A stretch of 64,000 nt of DNA from Mucidula mucida (Eukaryota > Basidiomycota > Agaricomycetes > Agaricales > Physalacriaceae). Location of the stretch: NCBI GenBank assembly GCA_015501055.1, contig JADNYV010000023.1, forward strand, positions 280,710-344,709. Direction: 5' to 3'. Each line of letters starts with the position of its first letter. Positions within the stretch are counted from its first letter, which is position 1. This document shows, piece after piece, positions 45,759 to 58,141 of this stretch. Under the pieces are notes generated by a model. It was given only the letters and a program-made list of their open reading frames with translations, made no database searches and was not told the origin of the DNA. Made by a program: the position numbers and the translations under genes.

Positions 45759-47565
45759 ATGCAGAAGAAGTCACCTGATGTATTAGTACTAGGTGTACTC
45801 CGTACTACCTTCTCCCTCGTCGAAGCGCATCGCGGAGACAAGAACAAGTTCGGCGATCATGGTCAAATCGAAGTCAACCGATCACGTGTCCGTCGCGCGA
45901 CTTATTCCCGACCATCACCATTTGAACTACCCATGGTCTTTCACTGGTCAAGTAAGCAATCCGTCTATGTCTTTTGGTTCTGGCATTCTGCTAACAAAAA
46001 AATCTTCAAATAGCTCCACAACGTCGAATTGGACATGCTCACCTCGAGCCCATTCCTGTCGAAATCTATCATGAAATTTTCACCTACATCGAACCATCTC
46101 CAGATTCTTCGGAAGCCGATTGTCGCGCGACATTCTCCTCCATCGCCGGAGTCTGCAGATTCTTCGCCGCAGAGGCGCTCCCCCATGTTTTCCATTCCTT
46201 TCACGTCGCCTGTCACTCGCCTGGGAGTCGTAACGCGATGAAGTTATGCAGAGAAATCAAGAACGACAAGCCGCTTGCCTCTCACATTGCCACGCTCATT
46301 AAAGAGTGTGTCTTCAGCGGCTGGGTGTTCGACGAAGAGAACCAGACCGAGGAAGCTGCGCTCGCTGCCCTGTTGAGCCTTGTTCGGAAGGCGATTCAGA
46401 AGATGCCGGAGCTGGAGAGCATTAAGCTAGAGAATTGCAGCGTATCAAACGCCGTGGTGAAGCTCGTCTGTCAAGCGCCGGGCCTTCGTTCGTTGCATCT
46501 CTATCAGTGTCGCCTGACGAGTCTGGTTGACGACAAAATTTGGGACAAGCTCACTTCAACGCGTATTGACCACCTGACGCTGATTGATTTGCAAGATGAG
46601 GCCAACGAAATTGAGAGCGGCTCTCTGATTTCCCACATTCCCTTGCAGCATCTCGTCTCCTTGAGAACGAACTATTGTGCGGTATTGGATAACCTTACTG
46701 GCCCTACAAATCACCTCCAGCGCCTCGAAATCACTGAGTACAGATATTCCATGGATGGCCTTGTAGCTCTGGCGGACGCCATCGGGCGACTTTCTTTGCT
46801 CACGCATCTCAGCATTCACCGCCTCACCAAAGTCACACTCGCATTGAACGACAGCCCGGGTCCTTCCATGCCTACACATTTCACAGTCATATTTCTTCCT
46901 TCTCTTCGCTCTCTCCTCTGTCCAGGGAGTATAGCGGCCGCGATTCTGTCCCCAGCCCCAAATTCACTCATGCACCTTGACCTGACGGGAAAGCATGTCA
47001 TTGAGAGTACCTTCTCGAATGTGCATACCCCTTGGTGTTTTCCTACGCTCGACAATGTCCATGTGGACGGATTAGAAGAGTTGGTACTGCCAACGCACGG
47101 CATGATCAAAGGAGCCTTCCCGTTCAATCATCCGCACCCGCTTCTGAGAAAGCTCACGATCATTCGTGAGGACCTTGGCAAACAAAGTTTTGCCTTGAGT
47201 TGCATCGTAGTATGTCCTTGTGTCGTTATTCTCGATGCGAAGTGCTCATGTTGTCTTAGATTCTGCAAGCTGTATGCACTGTATCTCAAACTGCCAACAT
47301 CCCCCCACTTGTCGAGATATCGTTCATTTCGGGATCCGAATTGCGATGGCTTCTGGATCTGCCCTCACAGCGTAACGAGATCCAGTGTTTGTCCCCATTG
47401 TTCCCCACACTGCGTGAAGTACAACTTGAAGAGTGCGTTTGCTGGGCTCTCGTTGAAGGGAGCTGGGAACCCACTATCCTCCAGCCGAAGACGCTGAGGC
47501 ATCTCATGGCGGAGTTTCCGGAAGAGTGTAAGGACTATGGTAGATGCATCGCGCGCTATTGTTAA
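45759..47565 (+). CDS. F-box / LRR-like protein
   Basis: Three exons (to 45951, 46014-47209, 47260-47565) join in one frame to TAA 47563-47565. The F-box reads LEPIPVEIYHEIFTYIEPSP, with SIAGVCRFFAAEALPHVFHS following, as usual for Agaricomycete F-box proteins. The rest is leucine-rich repeats such as LESIKLENCSVSNAVVKLV and LRSLHLYQCRLTSLVDDKIW. F-box proteins bind Skp1 in SCF ubiquitin ligases and the repeats choose the substrate, which is unknown here. The start is uncertain: the frame stays open to ATG 45759, and a later ATG at 45859 is out of phase. Relics of paralogues lie at 12.8-14.0 and 53.2 kb. Confidence 0.82.
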
Positions 47566-47686
47566 CTCGAACACTTCTTGTTTTGCATTTGATAGGCTGA
47601 AGGTCATTACTCGTACAGCAAAGAATTGAGAATTTCATCCTGGAGTATTTGAAAACAATTTTCATCTTTTATATACCTTCCTGGTC

Positions 47687-49993
47687 TCATCCTGCACCGG
47701 CGCTGAGGGTTAACCTCTTCTCTTCCTCTGACCGCATATTAGCAATAACCCGTTCCGCCTCCTCGGCCCTCGCCCTCATCTTCGCTAACTCGCCGTTCAG
47801 CCTATCCAACTCCCTCTTATCGCCGTCCGCCTTCAACTCATCTTTCCGAATGATAAATTCTGCAGCCTGGCGCCATCGTTGAGCATCCTCCTCTAACCAA
47901 GCAACGCGCTGTTCGAGGAATCTTGTACAGCTGGAGGTTTGAGGTACGGTGTTTGCGGGTGCGGATAGGGAGTCTGTGGGCGTGGTCGTGTTAACGGTAC
48001 AGGAGTCCTCTTGGAGAAGCGAGAGCTGGGCATCCTTTTCTGCGAGCTCGGCGCACTTCTCGGATAGCTGGCGTTGGAGGTCACGAATGGTTTCTTCAGC
48101 GTGTGAACTGGTAGGATCCTGTCGAAAACGATGAGCACCAAAACACTCGAGACCCACGGAAGAACGGCGTACGCCCTGCACATCATAAAACTCGTCATCG
48201 TCAGGATATTGTAACTCCATATCCTGCGCAAATGTAACATTATTAATTGCGCCACAATATTTGGATGAGAAACTTACTAAAATATTATGGCTCGCATTTT
48301 CCTCGATCGATTCACCGGAGGGTTCGCCGTCTTCAGCGCCTATTTCTCTTCGCTCCAAATCCTTTGTTGACGCTTCCTCCCTTCGATATCCTTCAGTTTC
48401 AGTGGCACTGATACTGGGGTGTAGAGGTTCTCGAGACCCATCAGCAGAACACTTGTCCATGTTATCGACTGAGCTTTCGGGAGTGTGCCTAGAATTATGG
48501 ATAGAGGTTGCGCGGCGTGCTTGAGGGTAGGATGAGGATATGTGGTCATTCTTGACGGCATCGAAATGTATCAGGTAGCTTGACTCGTCATCGGTATCCA
48601 CGTCCTGGAGCTCGAGGTAGGGCGCCTTGATCGTGTCAAGCGCATCATTATCTGCCGACATCCCCTCTCCGACCGAAACCACATTCCCGGCTGCATTGTC
48701 AGCCTGAGCCTTCTCGAGTCCCACACTGCCTCCCGACGCTTCTGAATCTCCGTCACTTCGTGTTGTAGTGGCCGAGCGAATATTTGTATCCGAATCCGAA
48801 GCACTTTCGCGTACCGCCTGGTCATTACCACGAGTTTCCTGCGAGTCCACCGTGTCCTTCAATGACCCTTGCACGATAGGGCCACTGTCAAGCCCTATGG
48901 CGATATGCATCCCCACCTCAGCCAACCCTAATGACATGGCACGAATCAGGTCCAACCGTGGTATGACAGGCCCAAGAAGCGTGTCCTTCGTTGACTGTAC
49001 ACCACTGTTCATCGCGACCAGTGTCTTCATTGGCTCCGGCTCTCTCCAGCCCTCAAGCTCCCTCTCGGGCTCTGGCGAGTCGGATTCCAGGAACAGGGGA
49101 TCTGGGATCCGCTGTTGCAGCTCTGGGCTGGATTGGTCGTTCTGCAGTACCGATGTAACGTGCGACGGTATGCTTGGAGTGTCGACCTTCCTCTTCTTCG
49201 AAAGGAGATCGGGCTCGTCCTCCGAAGTATAAGGATGCTTTCGCATGCATTGAACGATGGACGATGATGTCGAAGGGCGCGACGTCGCTTGAGGTGATTT
49301 AGATACTGCAGGAAGTGATAAGCGATGGGTGTATAAGATGCTAGCACCGAATCGTACATGCGGAGTTCGCCTTGGTGGTGGCACGAGCGCGGGAATGGGC
49401 TTCCGCACCTGGAGGAAGGCTGGATGAAGCGGAACGTTGTGTCGTTTTGGATGAGGCTGACACCGATTTGCTGACCTGCCACCCATCTTTCCAAGACCCC
49501 TTCCGTACAGATATAACGTTGTCGTTTTGATGCTCCTCGTCTTCGTCCATCGCCTCCTTCATCACAGATCTACGTCTTTTTGATGGCTGAACGGGACCCT
49601 TCGCGGCGGGAGAACAAGTTTCTTGCCTACCCTTCGCCTGGTTTCCCTTTGCTCTCCATGCATCGACCAAATCGTTGGTCGCATCCTTCTTCGGAATCCA
49701 ATCTTGCGGCCAGGGCTTTCCAGTAGCGGGATCCAAGCCAGCCCAGCGAATCTGTATGAGCGCGTAGGTCGCATATCCCAACAAAATCTATGTATGTACC
49801 TGATAAAGAATCGTTAGATCGGCTTGCTGATATACAACGCAAGACAAAAATTGCGCGCCAAAGCAAGAGCGAATTGCTCTGGAGGAGAAATGGAAGAAAG
49901 GCTAGAGCGCACCTTATACTTCAGCGTCGTCTCGCCCGTGATTTCGATAACCGCCCAGAGGTCCTCGTCGTCCGATCTGTCTTGGAAGTCCAT
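47687..49993 (-). CDS. chromodomain protein with C-terminal coiled coil
   Basis: ATG 49993 opens MDFQDRSDDEDLWAVIEITG. After an intron of about 160 bases it continues IRWAGLDPATGKPWPQDWIP. Together these form a chromodomain: W at the start of strand 1, the Y-K-I-R-W core, and the Trp pair in PWPQDW. A basic segment KRRRSVMKEAMDED follows, then a long Ser/Asp/Glu-rich disordered region. A strong coiled coil ends the protein (ETIRDLQRQLSEKCAELAEK and DRLNGELAKMRARAEEAERV). The stop is at 47687. Chromodomains read methylated histone tails and also occur in retroelement integrases; no integrase is present. A nuclear chromatin-binding role with dimerisation by the coiled coil is inferred. Confidence 0.8.
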
Positions 49994-51110
49994 TGGTGGA
50001 AGATTGGGCAAATGTCAAGCGGTTAACGTATGCCGAGCGCAGGAACTAGTCGTTGTCCCAGGCAGCGAGATGGAGGGCGTTTGAACGTGGGACCATGGTG
50101 GGGAGAATCAACTCATGTCATCAAATCATCAGAGCACGCATGTTATGCCGGCATCCCTCCGGGATTGGATTTCGCTTGCAAACTTGCAACACCGTGGTCT
50201 GCCTTTTCGCAATTAGAGACAGCTTCGCTCCAGAGCAAACATTGTAAAGTTCCGATTTTGATGCTATAACGATAGTGTTAGATCTGGTTTGCCGAGGACA
50301 AAGGTTAAATCGAATTCAGCAACATTGCCAGAAATTCGGCGCCGGTGGAATCTCTATTTTGAGGCGAGTATAGACTTTTGACCTGGTCCATTCCGGGAAA
50401 AGCCCTCCCAGAGTGAAGACGGGTCGCGGGTCCTCACCGTTGCCTATGATCATGCCAAAGCGCATGGTGAAATACTCCAACGAGTAAAATCTGAAACTGG
50501 AGACAACGTCGTCCAATCTCCTCCACTGCGCAATGTCTGTGACGTCCATTCGGTTGACATAGACGGTGAGATTGAGGACCTTAATAACGGAGCTCGGAAA
50601 TCGAAGACATGTATTATATCTCGACGTGCCGAATTGCCCAGGCCTGAACAATTCGAGAGCAGCTGACGAGCGTGTCCCGGTCGGTAATCATATCAAGGAT
50701 GGATGTCAAACAGTTCTTCGAGGAACGGCCCAAGGCAGAGGCATGACTTTGTTGATGGTGGTGAATAAAGGAGTGTCCTTTGATTGCCGAAGATCGCGTG
50801 GCGACATACTTAAGTGAGAGTTTGGTCACCGTTCACGTTACACGTCCATCTCGCTTTCATAGTACTTATTCGCCGAACCGTCAAGCCAGGCATGCAATCT
50901 AACGGCAATCGCACTCTCACCCGTGCTCATAAGCTGATCTCAAAACGCCTCAGAAAATGGGAAAGTGAATGATATAAAATGGCATAACAAGCAGAGGTTC
51001 AACGCGTTCCATCAATAATCCCTACGCCTCACCAACAAATGTACTCAACCTCCATAGAGACTAAAATAGGCCTTGTAGCTCCCTGATGCGAGCACCTCGA
51101 CATGAGTCGT
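49994..51110. other. intergenic with a possible minus-strand F-box-type remnant
   Basis: At 50316-50829 two minus-strand frames (LTSILDMITDRDTLVSCSRI, then GMIIGNGEDPRPVFTLGGLF) look like pieces of an F-box family protein but do not join. No intact gene is supported. Confidence 0.35.
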
Positions 51111-51809
51111 CTAAACGGCACCCGACACCTTGTGAAAGATCCAATTCTTCTGTGCGATAGCGGCTGACTCCTTCGAAAGTGTGACCTGATGAGCCATTCA
51201 GCGCCATTGAAGACGGCACATCGCGGAGGCATACTTACGTCACTGGTCGCGGACGGTAGAGTCCAGTATACTGGTTTGCGGTCCGTGCCATTGTAGTTAA
51301 TCCTATAAGCCGTGATTTAGTAGGCATACATGCAGACACAACGAAGACGAACGTGTATTCGTCCGAAGCACCCGTCGGTTTGATGACCCAGTTCCTGGTG
51401 TTGGAAACTGGAGCCGAAACGACACTCGCACCGTCTGGAACAGCATTCGGGTAGCTAGTATTGCCCTGGTTGTTGATTGTGTAGGTATTCTTGTCCGCAT
51501 CGACGCTGGTTATCTTCCACTATACGGACAATGATGAGCATTACAAAGCAGCCACAAATGACGTGATCTCTGACCTGGAAGTATGTACTGTCTTCATTGA
51601 AAGTATCAACTTTTGCGGGCAGGTTCACTCCCTTGTCCCCAAAGAGGACAGAGGGTTGCGTGAAGACGGCGCTCGAAATACAGTAGACACCATCGGTAAG
51701 AGCGGACAACTTGAGGAAATACTGTGGATACGAAAGTGATGGAGAATCAGGACAACTGCAGTGGTAGCCTTTATACCTTTTGCAAAGCGTAGAAAGTCCA
51801 GGCTGACAT
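51111..51809 (-). CDS. small protein, possible beta-trefoil (ricin-B / I66-like) fold
   Basis: Five exons join to a short protein of about 155 residues ending NWIFHKVSGAV and TAG 51111-51113. From ATG 51809 it reads MSAWTFYALQK, then LTDGVYCISSAVFTQPSVLF, WKITSVDADKNTYTINNQGN, NWVIKPTGASDEYTFVF, INYNGTDRKPVYWTLP and KESAAIAQKNWIFHKV. Repeated W-x-I units about 45-50 residues apart with GVY and YTI strands suggest a beta-trefoil, as in fungal ricin-B lectins or I66 protease inhibitors. That is inference from pattern only. An alternative start exon further upstream (MSDVNL at about 51990) cannot be excluded. Confidence 0.55.
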
Positions 51810-53169
51810 CGTGGCACTCCGGGGATACAATACCGCCGAGTCAAAGACCCACGACAAGACAGATGAAGCGTCTACAGTTTCTTCACCGATGAAAGCGAAA
51901 ATTTTCTTGCTCTGAAGGAGGGACTGTAATATCGCCGGATGTGGCGTGAGATACGTCGAAGGTCGTGTCTAACCAAATTCACGTCGGACATTGTGGCGTA
52001 CTGATCTGTATAAAATGGAACAGTGTCAATGGCACAATAGGCCACCTGACTGCGACTGCTCAGTAGAGTGGAACTAAAGCGATGTAGCACGAATACATGA
52101 TTTTTTAAGCTCCGAGCCATCCGCAGATCTGAGACGCCAAATGGCACACGACCGTGCCTTGTGCTACTACTGTGTGCAGCAGAGGCCCTTACTCCTGTTT
52201 CCATTTCTCCTGGCACCTCGCCTGCAATCTGACTGGCAGTCGTAACACGATGGTGTGGATATATGAATGAAATTGGAAGCCGTTTGCCTGCCGTTCTGCT
52301 CGTTCATAGGGTATACACACTTACCGGGCTTCCCAGGAAGGAAGTCTAGCCGAGGAATCTGCTTTCACAGCTCTACTAGTCCTGAGCCTCCTTCAGAAGG
52401 CTAATCTATCATCGTGGAGAAAAAAACAGAAATAGAAAATGAAATCGTGCCTGGGAAACATTGGGAGCTCGTTCATTCCGCGTCTGTGAGTACCGCGAGA
52501 TGGGTCGAAGAGACGATTGACCTTGTCACAGGCTTTCCATGCTTTCTTGTCGACCTTTCAGTAATCTCGCTGCAAACGGAATGGATGAAGCCGACCCAAC
52601 AAATTTTCCGTGGTTCCTTACAGCGTCACATCTCCTTATGTCCTTGAAACTTGGACACCTGGAATCTGAATCTTGCCTCCAGCGCCCCACGTTATAGTTG
52701 GTATCAAGGATCTCATATGACTGGGCGCTATCCTCAAGCAACTGCCTCTGGAGTATGCTTCTCCGCATTGACTGTGTCTTGTGTCGCCGAATCTCTTCAT
52801 GTCTCGCTCCACGGGGTAAGTATCCATGTTCTTTTCGTAGCTGCTCATTTCGTTGGAATCTCTCTTCTGTCGCTCTTCTGCCCAGAGACCATCCCCGCCG
52901 CATTTCCTAACTCAACCACTAGAAATGCAGGTCCTCATGAAGACGCGCCGCCGCTCGCAGTCATACTAATGATCTGGAGATGCCTGGGTGATTTCCTACA
53001 CTTGGAGGTGTCCATGTCGTTCACTTGGAGGCGCTGACGGTACTTCCTCGAGGCATGAGCAGACAATAACGAGCGTTAGCAGGAATATTGCCGACTCGGA
53101 GGACGATTTCGCTTAAACTGTTTTGTATGTCCGAGTCATTTGTTTGCTCACCTCACAGATTGACTCGTA
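51810..53169. other. no supported gene
   Basis: About 1.4 kb with scattered frames. A minus-strand frame at 52526-52903 rich in Arg/Glu has no recognised family and was not accepted. Confidence 0.4.
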
Positions 53170-53370
53170 GCAGGTTCTAGAGAAGATCGTTGTGCACTTC
53201 AAAGCCGGCAACGAATCCTCCGCTTGTCAAAATGTGGTTTACTTCGGAAGCCGACTTGTCATTGCAACGCGACGGATTCAGTTGGTTCTCCCCCATTTCC
53301 CACACTTCACGAAGTACATTAAACCGTCTGCGCTGGAGTTCTTCTAAAGGGAATCGGCATCCACACTCAT
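53170..53370 (+). pseudogene. F-box/LRR relic (C-terminal exon)
   Basis: The nucleotides align with the last exon of the F-box gene at 45.8 kb. Shared strings include CCGCTTGTC against CCACTTGTC, and CACTTCACGAAGTAC against CACTGCGTGAAGTAC. The frame is broken and no other exon is present nearby. Confidence 0.55.
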
Positions 53371-53828
53371 AGCGCGTACGGATGATGACTGATGGCTAGA
53401 CTGATATTGTTAAGTTTCGTCTTGTTGATTTTGCCGCCTGATTTTGCTGCCTGACTGGTGGATTGTGCTACACAGTTCAATACCTGTACCCGTATTTCAA
53501 TGGCAGCTTGAGCATGTCCGGCCATCAAGGCCTGCCCCTTTACGTCGGTACAGCCGGGCCACTTTTAGGTGATCGAGGCAAATTTGATTTTGCCGAGCGG
53601 CGTTCCCGATCCCCTTCCCTTACATCCCTCACGTTGTTAAGCGGCTGTCAAGCGCTGCTAAGGCGCCTCTGTCTCTGTCTCTTCGCTGTCATTTGCTTCT
53701 TGTTTGGACGAAATACTAGGTGCAAGGTACGCGATTTATACAGCTTGGGTGTCCCCTCCTTGAATGAAAGTCGTTTCTTAGTCAGCTGCAGACCGAGTTC
53801 GCCACGACCGTCTTGAACTTGAATACTT
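53371..53828. promoter_or_regulatory. upstream region of the single-TM protein gene
   Basis: No gene seen. C/T-rich stretches occur near 53600-53700. The promoter and 5' leader of the gene starting at 53829 must lie here. Confidence 0.4.
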
Positions 53829-55704
53829 ATGCTGATTTACGAATTGATATGGCTCTGCCTTACGTCGGTCGCCGTGGCATCGTCCGCCTTCATGGACCAG
53901 GTATATGTTCTGTGGAAAACATATCGGATTCGGCCTTCTCATCGCGTCTCCAGTCGTTCTTCTTTGACTACGTTCCGGATTCGCAGACCGTCCCAGTCCC
54001 AGTAACATGTACGCGACACGTTCAATCCCTCGTGTAAATCCTAACGCTTGCACAGCCCAATGCGAAACCATCAACATTAATTGGGGGAGAACCTCCGGTT
54101 CTACAGGGTACACCCACCTTTGACAGTTTTGGATCCCATCATCTTATCCTCGCAACAGCCCTAATCCGTCCGCTCCTTACTTTCTCCAAATCTATACCTC
54201 GTATGTCCGTCGCGTCGCATTCATTACACGCGTCGGCTCATTCTTGAAGCGCTTTTGTCTTTCCATTCATCGTCGAGGCCGGGAGCTCATTATCCTTCGT
54301 AAGCTCCATCTTGTCTTCTGAAATCATGCGTTAATTCTGCTCCAGGATTGGCAAGTTCCCTTTGGTCCGGGGACTATTGTAAGCCTGCAGTTACTTTTCA
54401 TATTATCATTACACTTACTAACATCCGCTGTGCAGTATCAGATGTGCATGGTCAGCAGCAGCATTCAATATTACTCCGACTTTGCCTAAATCTTGACTCG
54501 TAGTTTGACAAAAATGGGTATACCGGTGGCTGTCAGGCGATGTATACCATGATCGCGAATACCACCGTTGACGAGCCGACATGTGCCAACGCGTCTTTCC
54601 CACTTGGACCTCTAGACATCGATGCCCAGGTAGAGGATGGACCGCTCAGCATGTACGGCTGGGTCAACCAGGTATGTGATGCCGGCTATACTTCCTACGG
54701 CGCTCTCACCGCAGCAATATAGTGTACCGACATAGCCATTACGCCCAAAAACGGCACACCACCGTATACCCTGACGGTACGTGCCCCCTAGGAGTTGGTC
54801 ATTTTCTAAAATCACCTCTTAGATCGCGCCCTCGTCCCACCCGCCGCTTAACATTACCATGAATGATATGTCGACTGTCAACTGGACAGTTGATCTTTCT
54901 TGGGCATCTCCCTTCTTTATCAGTGTGGTGGACTCCGAGTTCAATCGATGGTCCTACGGTCCTCTACATAGCGGTGGTGACGGACCTACTGGATGTCTTG
55001 CCCTGGGTGACCTACCTGCGTACGTTTCGGATTTCTTTTTACGCGTATCAAGGTTAATGAAAGTGCACAGCTCATCGGGTGTGTCGTCCGGAGCCGCAGC
55101 CGGAATAGGCTTGGGAGGCGCAATAGCAGGTGCTCTCCTTGGGATAGGAGCGGCATGGTTCATCTTCAGGCCACGCAAACACTCGCAATTGTCCCAGAGC
55201 TCCAGTACGGATCACTTCCACTCGAACAACTCGTTCGGACATAACCCAAGAATGCCGATGGAATCGCTGAATAGTAATGCCACCTCGTTGGGCTCGAATC
55301 AATATCAGGTCGAGCCTTTCCGTATGCCTGGGGATGCAACTTCGAGTGACACGGGTGGTGGTCCAACCAGCCCTACGACCGGGCGGGGATCGGGCGCGGT
55401 GTACGTAGTACACCATGATGGTGGGCGAGCACCGGTTACTGTCTATCACGAAGACGGTACTGAGGTGGTCGAGCTTCCGCCGCGGTATGCCAACGCCGAG
55501 GGTATTATGTCGCAGCGGCCTGGGCAGAGGCCGTCTACCTCGCAGAGTGACGCCACTGGTAGTGATACAATAAATAGCTCCAGCGACCCTACACGCAGTG
55601 CTCAGAACGCACCCGATTACTTCAACCAGCCTCGTCAGACTGGACCTGCGCCCAAAAAGGCGTCTGCTTTACGGCCGAATCGTAGGCCGCCCTCCGGACC
55701 TTGA
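53829..55704 (+). CDS. signal-peptide, single-TM protein with repeated Cys-containing domain
   Basis: About eleven small exons join in one frame from ATG 53829 to TGA before 55705. The signal peptide is MLIYELIWLCLTSVAVASSA. The extracellular part has one unit with QCETININWG, PNPSAPYFLQIYTS, FVFPFIVEAGSSLSFDWQVP, FGPGTIYQMCMFDKNG and YTGGCQAMYT. A second unit has CTDIAITPKNGTPPYTLTIA, then NWTVDLSWASPFFISVVDSE and GPTGCL. A Gly/Ala-rich membrane helix follows (GIGLGGAIAGALLGIGAAWF), then a basic FRPRKH stop-transfer and a long Ser/Pro-rich cytosolic tail. The family is common and uncharacterised in Agaricomycetes. A cell-surface sensor or wall-contact role is possible but unproven. Confidence 0.85.
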
Positions 55705-55873
55705 TGTGTATCTCCTGGCGCCGTCGTGTTGTATTTTAGCTGCCTGTTTATTTACCTGCCCCTCGTTTGCTTACGGCGCTCTTTATGCTTTCTTTTCGTT
55801 CAGCGCTATTTATACCGTTGCTTTTTTTTCATGATGTACAGACTAGACTTATGGGTCTTCACGCTATACAGTA

Positions 55874-57660
55874 CTAATTCGAAAACAGGATGCGATAGAT
55901 CCTGATATGCCAGGGCGCTTTTTTGCGCTCGGCACGATACTGTGGAGTTTGTAATGAGCATTCGTCCAAGGAACTTGACAGCATGACTTACTGTTCTCAT
56001 ATCTTCAACCGTCAACCAGGACTTGCGACCGGACTTGGGTGTGGGTGAGACAAACGGTCAAAGAACGTGGCGTTGGTTAAACTTACGTCTAAATCGATTG
56101 CATTCGCGCGTTTAGGAAGCTGGCGTTTCCACACGTAACCGATGATGTAGAACATGATCATGATTGGCGCGGCGAGATACGCAGCTGTGGACCTCGTCTC
56201 AGTACAGATACACCAAACTCTGGATTCTAGTCCACTTACAGAAGAAAGAGTCTGCGGCGTCTCTACCGCTAACGGATTCGCCGACTGGAAAGACGGCCTG
56301 TGGTACAGGTAACTCAGCTAGCTGTGCAATAGCGGGAAATGGAAGAGATGTACCACGTAGAACTGGGCGATGAGGACGAGTCCGTTCATGATCACACCGA
56401 ACCACGAACCCCACACGCCTCCGAGGGCTTTGAAGGGGAGTTCCTCCAGAGAGTGGCCTTGAGCTTTCCAGGCCGCACGGAATCGGATACTTTGATTGAA
56501 GGTCAAGTGTCGAAAATGATACAAGACTGCGGCGAGACTAACTGGCAGAGGCAGATCGCCATCCATGTAAAGATCGTTGACAATCCAGAGAGTGCGAGAA
56601 GCCATTTGACTACGAACCTGTTTGAGACCTGGGAATGTACATAAGTTTAGTAGCTTACAGACGGTATCACCATCATCGGAGCAGTTAACGTAGGCGATCG
56701 GTCCGAAGATGAGAATGGCGACGACGGAGAATAAGGGACGACTAGACTTGTCGACTAAAGTGAAAAGGCATCCGTCAGACTGGAACGTGAAATCGGGCTG
56801 GCGGAATATACCATAGGCGAATACCTTGGGGGCAAAACCGGTCTCTGCCAATGCGGTCAAAGTTCGCGAGCCGGCATATACGCAGGACAAGCCGATGGAT
56901 AGAACCGATATACAGATGGTGGCGTTCACCAAGTCTACGTGTCCAGTTTAGTGAAAGGGTGTCATATAGGGAAGGTCCGGTACCTACCATCGAGTCCACT
57001 GATGTTCGCATGTGATAGAACAATGACGAAGGGGGAAGCAGATGAACCGCTGCCACCAATGAGACGCGGTTCGTCGTAGGGAAGGAGGAGTCCGATGATC
57101 GTCAGAGAAACCACGAATATGATGGTCTGGTGAACAGAAGTAAGTTCTGGTGTAACGACAAATCGAGCGTAGACTGGCTTACGATGCGCCAGAAAGTTCC
57201 CTTGACAGCACCTGAATGTCAATATCAGTGTTAGACCTAAATAATGTATGAAGATCCTGCAACTTACCAGGCATGACCGCCTCGGATTAGGTGTCTCACT
57301 AGCGGCGAGACCCACAAGCTCGGTACCAGCTGCAATCACATCAGTATGGAAACCCTCATAGGCAAATTGACAAACAAAACGAGAAAGCAGCTGTAGCGGA
57401 ATTAGTAACGAGAATATTAGATGAAGATTCTAGACGTGCCAGTTACAAATACGGCACAAACACCCTTGAAACGTTGGCGAAGGCGCCAGGATCATTCCAG
57501 TACTTCCCTCCTACATATGCCCCATATTCACCACTGCTCGGGCCTCCTCCAGCGCAACAGATACTGAGGATTAAGTAAGCCTTGGAATCTAAGAAGAAGT
57601 CAACCACTTACATGCCGACGAAGATGAACATAAGCACAACGAGTAGCTTTAGACAAGAGG
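55874..57660 (-). pseudogene. amino acid permease (APC superfamily), N-terminal exons missing
   Basis: The exons match the C-terminal two-thirds of a fungal amino acid transporter: KLLVVLMFIFVG, CCAGGGPSSGEYGAYVGGKY, FSGTELVGLAASETPNPR in reconstructed phase, SLTIIGLLLPYDEPRLIG, CVYAGSRTLTALAETGFAPK, KWLLALSGLSTIFTWMAI, VFPVGESVSG, AYLAAPIMIMFYIIGYVW and a basic tail RAERKKAPWHIRIYRILFSN before TAG 55874-55876. These carriers import amino acids with protons at the plasma membrane. Helices 1-4 are absent: the homology stops at about 57650, beside palindromic repeats. One-base slips near 57472 and 57282 break the frame. One intron near 57440 appears to use a GC donor. Confidence 0.82.
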
Positions 57661-58141
57661 ACCAGGCCATCAGTAAGTACCAGCCTGTATGGTTGGTATG
57701 AAATGATACCAACCATACAAGCCATACCGCCATGATCGCGTATGGCGACAAAAAGGACCTGCATCATTCCATACACATGGCGGTGATGAACCATACCGTA
57801 CCATACCTCCGCGCCATGCAGCACCATACTTGCCCCTGCACCTGCCATACAGATCCATACTGTTCTTATTCCTACTTGCTTTTGCCATTACGGCCTTACT
57901 AGACGTTGTGAATGATGATAATCAATGTAGTATTTAATAATATAAGCAAGATACACGGTGGCAAAGAGGATGAGATGTTGTAAACTACGCCTCGGACTCG
58001 GAGCACAGTGGCCCGCCGGCTTGAACTTTAATAGAATCGGACCATCGACTCAGGCTGTGCCAATCAAGCCTTGGATACCGGTGAGATGGGTCTGGAAAGG
58101 ACAAATGAGTAGATGAAGCGAACGGAATTGATGATACATAC
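57661..58141. repeat. palindromic, CCATAC-rich repeat region
   Basis: A perfect 14-bp palindrome TGTATGGTTGGTAT / ATACCAACCATACA (57686-57699, 57706-57719) is followed by many copies of CCATAC or its complement up to about 57860. Such clusters are typical of subterminal repeats of CACTA-like elements. No gene is present until 58141. Confidence 0.6.

Noticed and set aside
47687..49993. Chromodomain protein as a retroelement integrase remnant
   Set aside because: No integrase, RT or zinc-binding motif is near, and the long coiled coil and clean splicing fit a host gene better.
52526..52903. Minus-strand Arg/Glu-rich 125-codon frame
   Set aside because: Three frames are open in parallel there and none shows a family motif; it is likely chance.
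54090..54150. Apparent frameshift in the single-TM protein after the STG segment
   Set aside because: A 50-base GT-AG intron restores the family sequence PNPSAPYFLQIYTS in phase.
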